A stretch of DNA of 53,179 nucleotides from Methylobacillus sp. (GCA_018607835.1 JABBAS010000023.1:1-53179); one strand, 5' to 3'; counted from the first letter of the stretch, positions 8,129 to 16,396 are shown. Translations and numbers: made by a program. The notes: generated from the sequence alone by a model not told the origin.

Positions 8129-9457
8129 ATGCTATTTTCATCTTTCGCACTGGATACGGATTTACACCGTGCCGTGCAGACCTTGGGCCACACCGACACA
8201 ACGGACGTGCAAACCCAAGTCATTCCCCTGATGTTGAGCGGGGTGGACGGTATCGCGTTGGCCCCCACTGGATCGGGTAAAACCTTGTCATTTGCGTTGC
8301 CCCTGCTGCAACGCGTCATCCAACACCGCCAACAGCAAGCGACGCTCGCGCAGCAGCCCAACCGGACGACGCAAGCCCTGATCCTCGTGCCCACGCGGGA
8401 GCTAAGCGCTCAGATTGCACAGGTCTTTACGGCGCTTTGTGACACGCTGTCAACGGATAAACGCGCGGCACCTAAAGTGCTCGCACTCTTTGGGGGAGTG
8501 TCCCTGAATCCGCAAATGATGGCCCTCCGTGGCGGCGCCGACATCGTCGTTGCCACCCCAGGACGATTGCTGGACCTCGTCGACAACCATGCCTTGCAGT
8601 TGGGCCATGTAGCCCAGTTGGTGCTTGACGAGGCCGACCGCCTCATGGATGCCAGCTTCTCCGATGAACTCACACGGGTACTCGCACTGCTACCCGCTCA
8701 GCGTCAAACATGGCTCTTTTCAGCGACTTGGACCAAGGCGGTTGAGGGGCTCAGCGCATCACAGCTGCGCGACCCCGCCCGCGTCACGCTGACGCACGTT
8801 GACAGCGATCAACCCGATATCCTGCAACGCGCCATCCATATCAATACCGACCAACGAACCAGTGCATTGCGCCAACTCATCAAGGCGAACGGCTGGAAGC
8901 AGGTGCTGGTATTTGTCGCCTCCAAATACAACGCCGAGCATCTCGCTGAAAAACTGTATTTGAAGAAAATTTACGCCACACCGTTTCACGGTGGACTCAC
9001 CCAGGGTCAGCGAACCGAGCGCTTAGCCGAGTTTAAGGATGGCCGATGGGACGTATTGATTACCACCGACCTCGCTGCGAGGGGCATTGATATTCACGAC
9101 CTCCCAGCCGTGGTGAACTACGACTTACCGCGCTCACCCAACGACTACACCCACCGCATCGGGCGTACCGCGCGCGCTGGAAAGTCTGGCGTCGCGGTCA
9201 GCTTCATCACTCCCGACACCGCGCCGCACTTCGCACTCATAGAGAAGCGCCATCAGTTGTCTCTACCCCGAGAAACACTAGAAGGCTTCCCGTACACCCC
9301 GCCTGTGATGGCGCCAGCCCATACCGATATCAGCGCGCCCGACCTCGACGCCGCGCGCGGCGGTGCGGGCGGTATCAAGGGGTCGCGCCTAAGTAAAAAA
9401 GACAAGGCCCGTGCGGCAGCCAAATTAGCAGGGACGGGAGACATTAAAAGAGGTTAG
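8129..9457 (+). CDS. DEAD-box ATP-dependent RNA helicase, RhlE-like
   Basis: The 442-residue protein is a superfamily 2 RNA helicase that unwinds or remodels RNA in the cytoplasm, typically in ribosome assembly or mRNA decay. Motifs appear in order: Q motif region (TDVQTQVIP), Walker A APTGSGKT, PTREL, TPGR, VLDEADRLMD (motif II), SAT (motif III), ARGIDI and HRIGRTARAG (motif VI). The tail is short, basic and Lys/Ala-rich, as in RhlE-like members. The frame runs back to 7988, inside the flavoprotein gene, but the ATG at 8129 gives the normal N-terminus MLFSSFALD and has AAGG upstream. It is probably co-transcribed with the Hpt gene that follows after 9 bases. Confidence 0.92.
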   Translation: MLFSSFALDTDLHRAVQTLGHTDTTDVQTQVIPLMLSGVDGIALAPTGSGKTLSFALPLLQRVIQHRQQQATLAQQPNRTTQALILVPTRELSAQIAQVFTALCDTLSTDKRAAPKVLALFGGVSLNPQMMALRGGADIVVATPGRLLDLVDNHALQLGHVAQLVLDEADRLMDASFSDELTRVLALLPAQRQTWLFSATWTKAVEGLSASQLRDPARVTLTHVDSDQPDILQRAIHINTDQRTSALRQLIKANGWKQVLVFVASKYNAEHLAEKLYLKKIYATPFHGGLTQGQRTERLAEFKDGRWDVLITTDLAARGIDIHDLPAVVNYDLPRSPNDYTHRIGRTARAGKSGVAVSFITPDTAPHFALIEKRHQLSLPRETLEGFPYTPPVMAPAHTDISAPDLDAARGGAGGIKGSRLSKKDKARAAAKLAGTGDIKRG

Positions 9458-9466
9458 GATGGCGCC

Positions 9467-9850
9467 ATGATCCTCAACACCGCAGCGGCGGCCCACTTAT
9501 CGACGTTTGCGCCTTTGGTTGACAAGGTCATGTTGCAAGAAATGCGCGATTTGATCGCGCCAGAAGAGCTGCTCGCCATGGCGAGCACCCTGCTGGTCGG
9601 GCCAGCAAGCGATCTGGAAATACTTGGTAGCCTGTTGCGCCCGCCCGCTCACGGCGATGTTGCGGGGCAGGCGCATAAACTCAAAGGTGGGGCGTTCATG
9701 CTGGGCTTGCATGGCCTGGGTTTATTTTGTCGCCACTTGGAGCTGGTGATCAAGTCAGATACGCTAACGGCGAGTCACAAAGAACACCTAGCGATCATGG
9801 GTGAAACCAGCCTAGCCGCCCTCAAGGCCGAGCTGTCGCTTTCTGATTGA
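9467..9850 (+). CDS. Hpt-domain phosphotransfer protein
   Basis: A small all-helical protein of 127 residues carries the histidine phosphotransfer signature AHKLKGGAFMLG, with the phosphorylatable His at about residue 69. Such proteins relay phosphate between hybrid sensor kinases and response regulators. No kinase or receiver gene is encoded nearby, so this is an orphan Hpt whose partners lie elsewhere. AGAGGTTAGGA upstream of the ATG at 9467 is a good ribosome binding site, and the 9-base gap from the helicase gene suggests co-transcription. Confidence 0.85.
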   Translation: MILNTAAAAHLSTFAPLVDKVMLQEMRDLIAPEELLAMASTLLVGPASDLEILGSLLRPPAHGDVAGQAHKLKGGAFMLGLHGLGLFCRHLELVIKSDTLTASHKEHLAIMGETSLAALKAELSLSD

Positions 9851-9888
9851 GCGCTCGGTGGGTCTGCCCGGGTGCCTGCGCTTTGTGC

Positions 9889-10560
9889 CTACTCACATGC
9901 GCGCAAACTGCGTTGTATGTCGCCCTCAAACTGGGTGATCGCAGCCAAGGTCACCGCATCGGTACACAGACTCGCAATGAAATCTGGGCGCAACGTCACC
10001 GCCTGAGCCCCCATCCCCATCAACCGCGCCAGAACATCGGCTGAGCGCACACTGGCGGCCAACAAACTTGGGCCGGTTGTCTGCGCCTGCACAGCGGCCT
10101 CCAGTAGCGACCACACATCGCGTCCAGCCGCGTCCAAGCGGCCCACATAGGGCGCCACCCACCGGGTTTGGCGGTCGGTCGCCCACAACAACTGCATGGC
10201 ATTTGATAGACCCGTGAGTAACGTCGGCAAGCCAAGGGCGTGGACGGCGTCAATGGACGCCTCCCACCGCGGATCACACGGTAGCTTGATCGTGAGGCCA
10301 ATGTTCGCGGACTGTGCGCGCGTCTGCAACTGAGCGGCTAAGCGGGTGTTCTCGGGCAGGTCTGCGCCTGTAACCTGCACCATGATCTCGGTAAATCCGT
10401 GACCCGCTGCGCGGGCAATCAGCTCACCGTAACCCCGCTCGGATACCGGTAACCCCGCTTGATACACCAAACTGGGGTTGGTGGTCACACCAGCGATCTG
10501 TGGGCTCCCGGGTGGGAGTGTCCAGGTTGCAGCATCTGCAGAGTCAATAAAAAGTTTCAC
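9889..10560 (-). CDS. Transaldolase-family aldolase (fructose-6-phosphate aldolase/TalC-like)
   Basis: The 223-residue protein is of the short transaldolase type (FSA/TalC, about 220 residues) rather than classical TalB (about 317). Shared motifs are MKLFIDSADAATW, IAGVTTNPSLV, the Schiff-base lysine in LTIKLPCDPRWEAS, TLLTGLSNAMQLL, and VAPYVGRLDAAGRD, which parallels VAPYVNRIDAQG of E. coli FSA. It would act on fructose 6-phosphate or exchange C3 units with sedoheptulose 7-phosphate; which reaction is not decided by sequence reading. Its ATG overlaps the stop of the ROK regulator gene by 4 bases. It is the last gene of the four-gene left operon of the fructose-type uptake locus. Confidence 0.8.
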   Translation of the reverse strand: MKLFIDSADAATWTLPPGSPQIAGVTTNPSLVYQAGLPVSERGYGELIARAAGHGFTEIMVQVTGADLPENTRLAAQLQTRAQSANIGLTIKLPCDPRWEASIDAVHALGLPTLLTGLSNAMQLLWATDRQTRWVAPYVGRLDAAGRDVWSLLEAAVQAQTTGPSLLAASVRSADVLARLMGMGAQAVTLRPDFIASLCTDAVTLAAITQFEGDIQRSLRACE

Positions 10561-11774
10561 ACGATATCCTGCTTCAAAGCCACATCCTTGGTTGGAAAAA
10601 ACTGTCCGTGCAACGGAATAAGAGAACCACCCAAGGCGCGTGCGTGCGGCCCGACCAAGCCAGAGATTAGCTTGGGCTGATGCATCCCATCGAAGCGGTA
10701 GGTGGCCATGCTCTCCTCGGTACGTTTGATCAAGGCATTAATTAGCGGACGCCCTAAAGACCCATCCACCACCACGGCCTCCAAGTCTAAAAATGCGGCG
10801 GCACTTGCAGCCGTCATGGCCAACGCACTGCTGGCACGCGCCAGCCACGCCTCGGTCAGTGCCGGGGGCGCCTTATCAAGCACGTCATCGCTGTGCACCA
10901 GCTGAGGGTCTATCCCGGCCGCCATTAGCGCCTGCTCAAGTTGCCAACCCGAGGCCACCTCAAGCAGCTGTGCCGACAGGCCGTTTTTGGCTATGGCGGT
11001 GGGTAGCGAGCCAATCGCGCCCGCGTTGCCGCGCGGGCCGCCCACGAGCTGCCCATCCATCACCAAACCGCCGCCCACAAAGGTGCCGACGAATACGTAG
11101 AGAAAGTCGCGTATCGTGCGGCCATTGCCTTCGTAAAGCTCCGCCAAACACGCCGCCATGGTGTCCTTTGCAAAGGCCACGGGTAAATCAGTGAGCTTGG
11201 CCACCTCACCCTGAACGTCGTAATCAATCCAACGCGAGAGGCCCTCGCTTGCGTGTGCGCCCATGATGTCCACCCATTGATGCATAGACAACGGCGCGGT
11301 CACGCCCACCCCAACCACCTGCGCCCAGCGTGTGCCCAGAAAGGCCTTGGCTTGGGCGAGGCTGCTACTAATTTGCGTGGTGAGGTGGCGTGGATCGGGG
11401 TAGTCGTAGCGGGTCTCTTCCGTCCAAATGGGCTGGCCCGCAAAGTTGGTAATGATGACCTCTAAACTACGGCGGCCCACCTGCAGTCCCACACCGTAGG
11501 CCCCGTCGGGATTGAGTGCAAGCGGCACTGACGGCTGGCCGATACGGCCACGTATCGGTGCTTGCTTCAGTAACAAGCCGTCGTCCATCAGGCGCGTCAC
11601 GATGATGGCGACCGTTTGGGTAGAGAGCTGCGTCGCTCTTGCCAAATCCGCTTTGGGGATCTGGCCATGTAAGCGTATCGCCTGTAAGACAATCCGCTCG
11701 TTAAATTGACGCATCCCGTTGTGGTTAGAACCGCGCATTGCACGGCGGTCGACAGTGAACTTTGGGGGCGTCAT
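10557..11774 (-). CDS. ROK-family transcriptional regulator of the fructose-type locus
   Basis: The 405-residue protein joins an N-terminal winged helix (about 25-90, with IPKADLARATQLSTQTVAIIVTRLMDDGLL) to a ROK sugar-kinase-like domain. The cysteine-rich zinc motif of ROK kinases (CxCGxxGC) is missing: the equivalent segment reads GNAGAIGSLPTA and continues without cysteines, so it may be a ligand sensor with no kinase activity. It probably senses a hexose and binds the inverted repeat at 13142-13162. The frame opens at 11828 inside the upstream mutarotase gene. The ATG at 11774 lies 4 bases after that gene's stop, which suggests translational coupling because no Shine-Dalgarno sequence is seen. 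Confidence 0.85.
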   Translation of the reverse strand: MTPPKFTVDRRAMRGSNHNGMRQFNERIVLQAIRLHGQIPKADLARATQLSTQTVAIIVTRLMDDGLLLKQAPIRGRIGQPSVPLALNPDGAYGVGLQVGRRSLEVIITNFAGQPIWTEETRYDYPDPRHLTTQISSSLAQAKAFLGTRWAQVVGVGVTAPLSMHQWVDIMGAHASEGLSRWIDYDVQGEVAKLTDLPVAFAKDTMAACLAELYEGNGRTIRDFLYVFVGTFVGGGLVMDGQLVGGPRGNAGAIGSLPTAIAKNGLSAQLLEVASGWQLEQALMAAGIDPQLVHSDDVLDKAPPALTEAWLARASSALAMTAASAAAFLDLEAVVVDGSLGRPLINALIKRTEESMATYRFDGMHQPKLISGLVGPHARALGGSLIPLHGQFFPTKDVALKQDIV

Positions 11775-11778
11775 GTAC

Positions 11779-12294
11779 TCATTTGATCGGTTGCGTGATG
11801 AGTCCCTTACACAACAATACGTTGCCATATGGGGTCATTTCACCACACTGAATTATCACGGATGCACGCGCCATTTGCTTGTAAAAAGCAAAGCGCTCCA
11901 GCGCTTGCGCTCGTGTCGTGCCGTCGAGGCAAGGGGTGTCACCATCCGTCGCGTGTTGAACAACCACCGCGGGTGGCTCGTTACTTGACAGCCCCTCTGA
12001 CACCGCGTGCGCTACAGCGGCTTGTTGCGCAGGTGTTTGGAATGCAGCGGACTCGCCGCCATGGTGCATGTAGGCGACGGGGAAAGCCACATCAGTGGCT
12101 AACGGCAATACCGACAACACAGCTTGCGTGACACGCGGCAGCGTTTGCCCGGGTAAACGTATGAGCGGGCGACCGGCAGCCAGCCACTCCGCTGTGTAAT
12201 TGGCGTCTACGATGGCCACCCACTCGTTATGGCCCATCGCGGCCAAAGCACGCAACAGGTCGGGTGTGAGCAGTTCGTCGATTCCCTTTAGCAT
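11779..12294 (-). CDS. RbsD/FucU-family sugar mutarotase
   Basis: The 171-residue protein resembles FucU from end to end: MLKGIDELLTPDLLRALAAMGHNEWVAIVDANY (ligand-pocket His and Asp), a central acidic region, and the C-terminal RFAFYKQMARASVIIQCGE and PYGNVLLCKG blocks. The family interconverts alpha and beta anomers of free sugars (ribose, fucose). Here it sits between the ABC ATPase gene (7-base overlap) and the ROK regulator gene. It therefore probably handles the sugar imported by this transporter, possibly fructose, whose ring forms also interconvert slowly. Some 20-30 extra residues compared with FucU lie in the middle (about 95-125). Confidence 0.82.
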   Translation of the reverse strand: MLKGIDELLTPDLLRALAAMGHNEWVAIVDANYTAEWLAAGRPLIRLPGQTLPRVTQAVLSVLPLATDVAFPVAYMHHGGESAAFQTPAQQAAVAHAVSEGLSSNEPPAVVVQHATDGDTPCLDGTTRAQALERFAFYKQMARASVIIQCGEMTPYGNVLLCKGLITQPIK

Positions 12295-13076
12295 GTGAGT
12301 GCTTCCTCATTTGATAACGTAGCCGGGTCAATGGCGCCCGTAATGAGTCCAACGATTTCCTCGGGGGTGGTGTGCAACCTCAAACGGCTGCAAATAATAC
12401 GTCCCTGGCGGAACACGTAAATCCGGTCCACCAAGTCGAATACTTGACGCAGATTGTGGCTGATGATGATCAGCGGCACACCCCGTGCCTTCAGGCCTCT
12501 AATGATCTCTTCCACACGGGCCGTTTCCTGCACACCCAATGCCGCAGTGGGCTCATCCAGAATAATTAATTTTTTGGCAAACCCTGCGGCACGCGCAATC
12601 GCAACGCACTGGCGTTGACCGCCAGACATGCCGCGCATAGGCTCGCTGAGGTCTTGGATTTGCACCCCCGTCGTGCTCAGCATGTCTACGGATTGCGCGC
12701 GCATCGCGCCGTGGTTCAATATGGACAGAGGTCCCAAATTCAGTCGCGTGATTTCGCGCCCCATAAAGATGTTCGACGGGACGTCTAGGTCTTCTGCCAA
12801 TGCCAAATTCTGAAACACCGTCTCTATCCCCTGCTCCCTTGCATTGAGGGGGGACTCAAACTCGACCGACTGTCCGTCCATCAGGATCTCGCCGTTGCTG
12901 GGTTGCTCGACCCCCGTGATCAGACGGACAAACGTGCTCTTGCCCGCACCGTTGTCGCCCACGATAGCGACGTGCTCCCCTGCGCTCAACTGGAACTCGG
13001 CATCCGTGAGGGCCTTAACGCCCCCGTAATGCTTGGTTAGCCCTTGGACGGCGATGACCGGGGTGTGCTCTGACAT
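12288..13076 (-). CDS. Sugar ABC transporter ATP-binding protein, single-domain (FrcA-like)
   Basis: The 262-residue protein has one ATPase domain, with Walker A GDNGAGKST, Q-loop VFQNLALAEDLD, signature MSGGQRQ, Walker B LIILDEPT and a switch His in IIISHN. RbsA- and XylG-type partners usually have two such domains; a single domain is typical of the fructose transporter FrcA and relatives. It should energise the permease encoded at 14350-15294, although it lies on the opposite strand across the divergent promoter. AAGGA precedes the ATG at 13076. It is the first gene of the left operon. Confidence 0.88.
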   Translation of the reverse strand: MSEHTPVIAVQGLTKHYGGVKALTDAEFQLSAGEHVAIVGDNGAGKSTFVRLITGVEQPSNGEILMDGQSVEFESPLNAREQGIETVFQNLALAEDLDVPSNIFMGREITRLNLGPLSILNHGAMRAQSVDMLSTTGVQIQDLSEPMRGMSGGQRQCVAIARAAGFAKKLIILDEPTAALGVQETARVEEIIRGLKARGVPLIIISHNLRQVFDLVDRIYVFRQGRIICSRLRLHTTPEEIVGLITGAIDPATLSNEEALTC

Positions 13077-13141
13077 GGTTTTTTCCTTGAAATTGGTTCT
13101 CTATGCCTCAAGCATGCCTGAAAGTATCAGATTGCCGTATT

Positions 13142-13162
13142 AGTAAAACTACTAGGTTTACT
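13142..13162. promoter_or_regulatory. Inverted repeat, candidate ROK-regulator operator in the divergent promoter
   Basis: AGTAAA and TTTACT are separated by 9 bases (13142-13147 and 13157-13162) in the AT-rich centre of the 183-base gap between the ATPase gene (minus) and the binding-protein gene (plus). Its place between the two operons fits control of both by the locus's own ROK protein. No binding data exist, and the assignment follows from position and symmetry. Confidence 0.5.
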
Positions 13163-13214
13163 TAGTCTCCGTTTTGGTGTTCAATTCATATCAGCCCTCG
13201 AAACGGCTTTATCC

Positions 13215-13230
13215 GCGCCACCCGTGGCGC
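13215..13230 (+). other. Leader hairpin before the sugar-binding protein gene
   Basis: GCGCCAC-CC-GTGGCGC can pair almost completely (7-bp arms, 2-base centre, in practice a 6-bp stem with a 4-base loop). It lies about 17 bases upstream of the ribosome binding site CTGGAG of the gene at 13260. It may stabilise the 5' end of the abundant binding-protein mRNA. No T-tract follows beyond TTT. Confidence 0.4.
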
Positions 13231-13259
13231 TTTACAAGCAACACACTGGAGAAAACCAT

Positions 13260-14216
13260 ATGAATATCAAACGCACTATCGGCCGTATGGCCCTCATCGC
13301 AGCCGCTTGCGGCGCAATGGCAATGGCCCAAGCAGAGACCACCATCGCTTACATCACCAACGGCAACACCAACGAAGGGTGGACACTCATTAATGGCGGT
13401 GCGGCAGGCGCTGCCAAAAAGGCTGGCGTCAAATTCATTCAGTTAGCCGCTGAAAAAGGCGCCTTGTCTAGCCAACTCGCTGTGGTTGAAGACATGATCA
13501 CCCGCAAGGTGGACGCGATCGCGATCGCGCCGGTTGACAGCGCGGGTATCGCACCCGCCATCAAAAAGGCAATGATGGCGGGCATCCCGGTTGTTGCCGT
13601 AGACACGGGGATCAGCGGCGTGGACATCACCAGCTACGTTGCAACCGATAACATCAAAGCCGCCAACGTCCAAGGCAAATGGACGGCATCACAAGTCAAA
13701 TCTGGCGACACCGTGATTTACGTCACCGGCGACCAAGGTCAATCGACAGGCCGTGAGCGTAAGCAAGGCTTCTTAGATGGCCTGAACCAAAATGTGACCG
13801 GTGTGAAAGTCGTTGAAGTTCCTACCACTTGGGACCAAACCATGGCTCAAAACGGTGTTGAGGCAGCGCTGCGTGCCAACCCGGACGCAAAAGTTATCGC
13901 CAACGCGTGGGACGGTGGTGCCTTAGGCGCCAAGGCCGCCATGCTGTCACAAGGCTATAAGGCCGGCAGTATCAAAATTGCTGGTTTCGACGGCTCACCG
14001 GGCGGCTTGGACATGATGAAAGACGGCTGGCAACAAGCCAACGCGGCTCAAATGTTGGCAAAAATCGGCGCTGTTGGCGTTGAAACAGCCATCGCTGCCG
14101 CGCAAGGCAAGAAGGTATCGGCTCGCATAGACACCGGCAGCTTCTTGGTATTGCCTTCAAACGTCGACAAGTTCGCTATGGACTCAGGCGTTGCGCAATT
14201 CATGAAGAAGAAGTAA
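13260..14216 (+). CDS. Periplasmic sugar-binding protein of a fructose/ribose-type ABC transporter
   Basis: The 318-residue protein belongs to the ribose-binding (peripla_BP_4, RbsB-like) class. A signal peptide (about 1-26, MNIKRTIGRMALIAAACGAMAMAQA) is followed by TTIAYITNGNTNEGWTLINGG, the domain-swap region SSQLAVVEDMITRKVDAIAIAP, and the hinge-side DTGISGVDITSYVATDN. Together with the permease (14350) and the ATPase (12288) it forms a high-affinity importer. The fructokinase-like gene downstream suggests fructose, but other ketoses or ribose are possible. The ATG at 13260 has CTGGAG upstream and gives a proper signal peptide; an in-frame GTG at 13224 does not. A strongly structured gap separates it from the permease gene. 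Confidence 0.88.
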   Translation: MNIKRTIGRMALIAAACGAMAMAQAETTIAYITNGNTNEGWTLINGGAAGAAKKAGVKFIQLAAEKGALSSQLAVVEDMITRKVDAIAIAPVDSAGIAPAIKKAMMAGIPVVAVDTGISGVDITSYVATDNIKAANVQGKWTASQVKSGDTVIYVTGDQGQSTGRERKQGFLDGLNQNVTGVKVVEVPTTWDQTMAQNGVEAALRANPDAKVIANAWDGGALGAKAAMLSQGYKAGSIKIAGFDGSPGGLDMMKDGWQQANAAQMLAKIGAVGVETAIAAAQGKKVSARIDTGSFLVLPSNVDKFAMDSGVAQFMKKK

Positions 14217-14220
14217 CGCA

Positions 14221-14309
14221 GCGAGGCGAGTACGGCGACGAAGCCCCTCGCCTTAAAAGGCCACCTGCGCTGCAGGTGGCTTTCCCATGGCAGACGGTAT
14301 GGGAAAGCC
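14221..14309 (+). repeat. Three consecutive inverted repeats between binding-protein and permease genes
   Basis: Three stems can form in series: AGGCGAG (14224-14230) with CTCGCCT (14247-14253); GCCACCTGC (14260-14268) with GCAGGTGGC (14272-14280) around a 3-base loop, followed by TTTCCC; and GGCTTTCCCAT (14278-14288) with ATGGGAAAGCC (14299-14309). The last two share three bases. None has a long U-tract. They probably act as 3'-end protection of the binding-protein mRNA and as a partial barrier that lowers permease expression. Confidence 0.65.
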
Positions 14310-14349
14310 CCGCGCCTTGAAGTAAACCATTTATACCCTAGGAGCCCTT

Positions 14350-15294
14350 ATGAGAAACATCACACGCCAAGAATGGTTCGGCGCATTGGTCGCCGTTTTG
14401 GTTCTCGCCGTGCTGCTGTCCATTGCATCGCCTTACTTTTTAAGCACGCGCAACCTCAGCAATATCTTGGTGCAGGCCTCGGTGATCGCGTTGTTGGCTG
14501 GCGGACAAACCTTTGTCATTCTGACAGGCGGCGTTGATCTGGCGGTCGGCGCGCTCACCGCGCTGTGCGGCGCCTTTGCGGGCTACATGATGATCAAGCT
14601 AGGCATAGACCCTGGCATCGCGATTCTGACGGCGGTCGCCATTGGCGCGGCGGTCGGCATTTTTAACGGCTACTTGGTCGCTTACGTCGGTATACCCGCA
14701 TTTATTGTGACCTTGGGTGGTCTCACCCTATGGCGCGGTTTGGCCTTTGACTCGACCGGCGGCTTCGATATGGCCGGCCTGCCAGAGCCCTTCCCCACCA
14801 TTGGTTATGGCGAGTTCCTTGGCGTACCCATGCCCATCATCATTACCGCCATCTATTTCATTGCGATGGCTTTTGTTCTCTCCAGCACCAAACTAGGCCG
14901 CTATGTTTACGCGATGGGCTCAAACGAAATGGGCGCGCGCCAAGTGGGCATCAATATTCGCCGCTACAAAATGGGGGTGTACGTTATCTGCGGTATGTCT
15001 TGCGCGTTGGCCGCCTTGGTCTTAATGGGCCGCATGGATTCCAGCAGCGGCAAGATGGCGCAAATGTTTGAGCTGGATGCAATTGCCGCGGTCATTTTGG
15101 GCGGCACCTCCTTGTTCGGCGGTCGCGGCAGCATCTGGGGCAGCCTGCTGGGCGCCATTCTCATCACCATGATTCGTAACGGCATGAACCTATTGGAGGT
15201 CTCTCAGTTCAAGCAAATGATGGCGATTGGTGCCGTGGTTATTATCGCTGTTTGGATTGACGTCTTACGTCGGGGCCAACTCAACAAACGCTAA
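14350..15294 (+). CDS. Sugar ABC transporter permease (RbsC/FrcC-like)
   Basis: The 314-residue inner-membrane protein has about eight to ten hydrophobic segments. It carries RbsC-family signatures: LLAGGQTFVILTGGVDLAVGALTALCGA near residue 50, PAFIVTLGGLTLWRG near 118 and the cytoplasmic loop LDAIAAVILGGTSLFGGRGSIWGSLLGA near 240-265 that couples to the ATPase. It forms the channel for the binding protein encoded upstream. TAGGAGCCCTT precedes the ATG at 14350. The kinase gene follows. Confidence 0.9.
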   Translation: MRNITRQEWFGALVAVLVLAVLLSIASPYFLSTRNLSNILVQASVIALLAGGQTFVILTGGVDLAVGALTALCGAFAGYMMIKLGIDPGIAILTAVAIGAAVGIFNGYLVAYVGIPAFIVTLGGLTLWRGLAFDSTGGFDMAGLPEPFPTIGYGEFLGVPMPIIITAIYFIAMAFVLSSTKLGRYVYAMGSNEMGARQVGINIRRYKMGVYVICGMSCALAALVLMGRMDSSSGKMAQMFELDAIAAVILGGTSLFGGRGSIWGSLLGAILITMIRNGMNLLEVSQFKQMMAIGAVVIIAVWIDVLRRGQLNKR

Positions 15295-15357
15295 CAACCA
15301 ACTCCCTGCAGCAGCGGCCCCTAGCGCGTACGGGCCACTAACGTGACATCGACTTTT

Positions 15358-16287
15358 ATGAATACCCCCATAAATCACACCCTATCGGTACTCGGTGAAG
15401 CGCTGATGGACTGTATCGCGCAGCCAGATGGCACACTCCGCCCGCTACAAGGCGGCAGTCCCTACAACTGCGCTCGCGCCTGTGCCTTGCAAGGCGCGAC
15501 CACACACTTTTTAAATCCGTTTTCTACCGATGCGTTTGGCCAAGCGCTAAAGCAGACCCTGCACCGTGAAGGCGTGCGCACAGCGCTCGCCGACACCGCA
15601 TTACCCACGTCGCTAGCGGTCGTCCAACTCATTGACGGGCAACCCAGTTATGGGTTTTATCGCGAGGGTATTGCCGACCGCGACTACACCGTAGCGGACA
15701 TGGTCGCCGCCCTAAAAGCGCAGGCACCCGGGATTTTGCATACCGGCTCGTTGTTACTCATACCGCCGGAGCACCACAAGACGCTTGCCGTTTTATCCGA
15801 AGCCAAGCGGCTGGGGTGGACGCTCAGTGTGGACGTCAACTTGCGACCTAAATTGGCGGCCGATTTGGGCGACTACGTGCGCGCAGTGAAAGAAGTTGCC
15901 GCACTGGCAGACTGGATCAAAGCCAGCGATGAAGACTTAGAACTCTTAGGTCACGCCGATGCGGTGCGCGCCAACGCCGATACCTTAGCGAATGCCTTCC
16001 CCAACGCCTCACGCATTGCGCTAACCTTTGGTGGTAACGGCGCGTATCTGCGTGTCGATGGACAAACCGCACAGGCCCCCGTACCGACCGTCACCATTGT
16101 TGACACCGTTGGCGCAGGCGACACCTTTTGGGGCAGCACACTGGCCGATTGGGTACAGCACCCAACGAACGCCTCTGCGCGCGTAGCCACGACGCTGACA
16201 CGGGCCATGCAGGCCGCCGCCATCAATTGCACGCGCGCGGGGTGCCAGCCGCCGACCACCGCTGAACTCGACGCTGCGCTCGCCTAA
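15358..16287 (+). CDS. PfkB-family sugar kinase, probable fructokinase
   Basis: The 309-residue protein has PfkB/ribokinase-fold features: an N-terminal LSVLGEALMD, GGSPYNCARACALQG near 35-50 (sugar-binding Gly-Gly), SVDVNLRPKL at about 160, and the C-terminal signature DTVGAGDTFWGS with the catalytic Asp. Length and motifs fit bacterial fructokinases that make fructose 6-phosphate, which Pgi, encoded downstream, can feed into the Entner-Doudoroff route. Another ketose is possible. The frame starts at a GTG at 15343. The ATG at 15358 is taken, although neither has a clear ribosome binding site. Confidence 0.85.
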   Translation: MNTPINHTLSVLGEALMDCIAQPDGTLRPLQGGSPYNCARACALQGATTHFLNPFSTDAFGQALKQTLHREGVRTALADTALPTSLAVVQLIDGQPSYGFYREGIADRDYTVADMVAALKAQAPGILHTGSLLLIPPEHHKTLAVLSEAKRLGWTLSVDVNLRPKLAADLGDYVRAVKEVAALADWIKASDEDLELLGHADAVRANADTLANAFPNASRIALTFGGNGAYLRVDGQTAQAPVPTVTIVDTVGAGDTFWGSTLADWVQHPTNASARVATTLTRAMQAAAINCTRAGCQPPTTAELDAALA

Positions 16288-16347
16288 GTCATCACGCAGG
16301 GGTGGTTTTCAACCGCCTGTGCGACCCTGCTTTTACACCCGCGGCTT

Positions 16348-16366
16348 GTAACCGCTTGGTAACCAA
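16348..16366. promoter_or_regulatory. GTAACC direct repeats and TTGGTAACCAA palindrome upstream of zwf
   Basis: GTAACC occurs at 16348-16353 and again at 16359-16364, 11 bases apart. The second copy is the centre of the perfect palindrome TTGGTAACCAA (16356-16366). The pair lies 16-34 bases upstream of the HexR-like box, in the zwf promoter region. It could be a second regulator site. Confidence 0.4.
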
Positions 16367-16381
16367 AACAAGACTTTTTTA

Positions 16382-16396
16382 TGTAACTCAATTACA
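16382..16396. promoter_or_regulatory. HexR-like operator in the zwf promoter
   Basis: TGTAACTCAATTACA is a 15-base near-palindrome (TGTAA-N5-TTACA) matching the known HexR box of proteobacteria (TGTAAT-type arms around ATTACA). HexR represses zwf, edd and eda genes until KDPG accumulates. The box is followed within a few bases by TATAAA (16404-16409), a possible -10. No hexR gene is present in the window, so the assignment rests on the motif and on the identity of the downstream genes. Confidence 0.6.
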
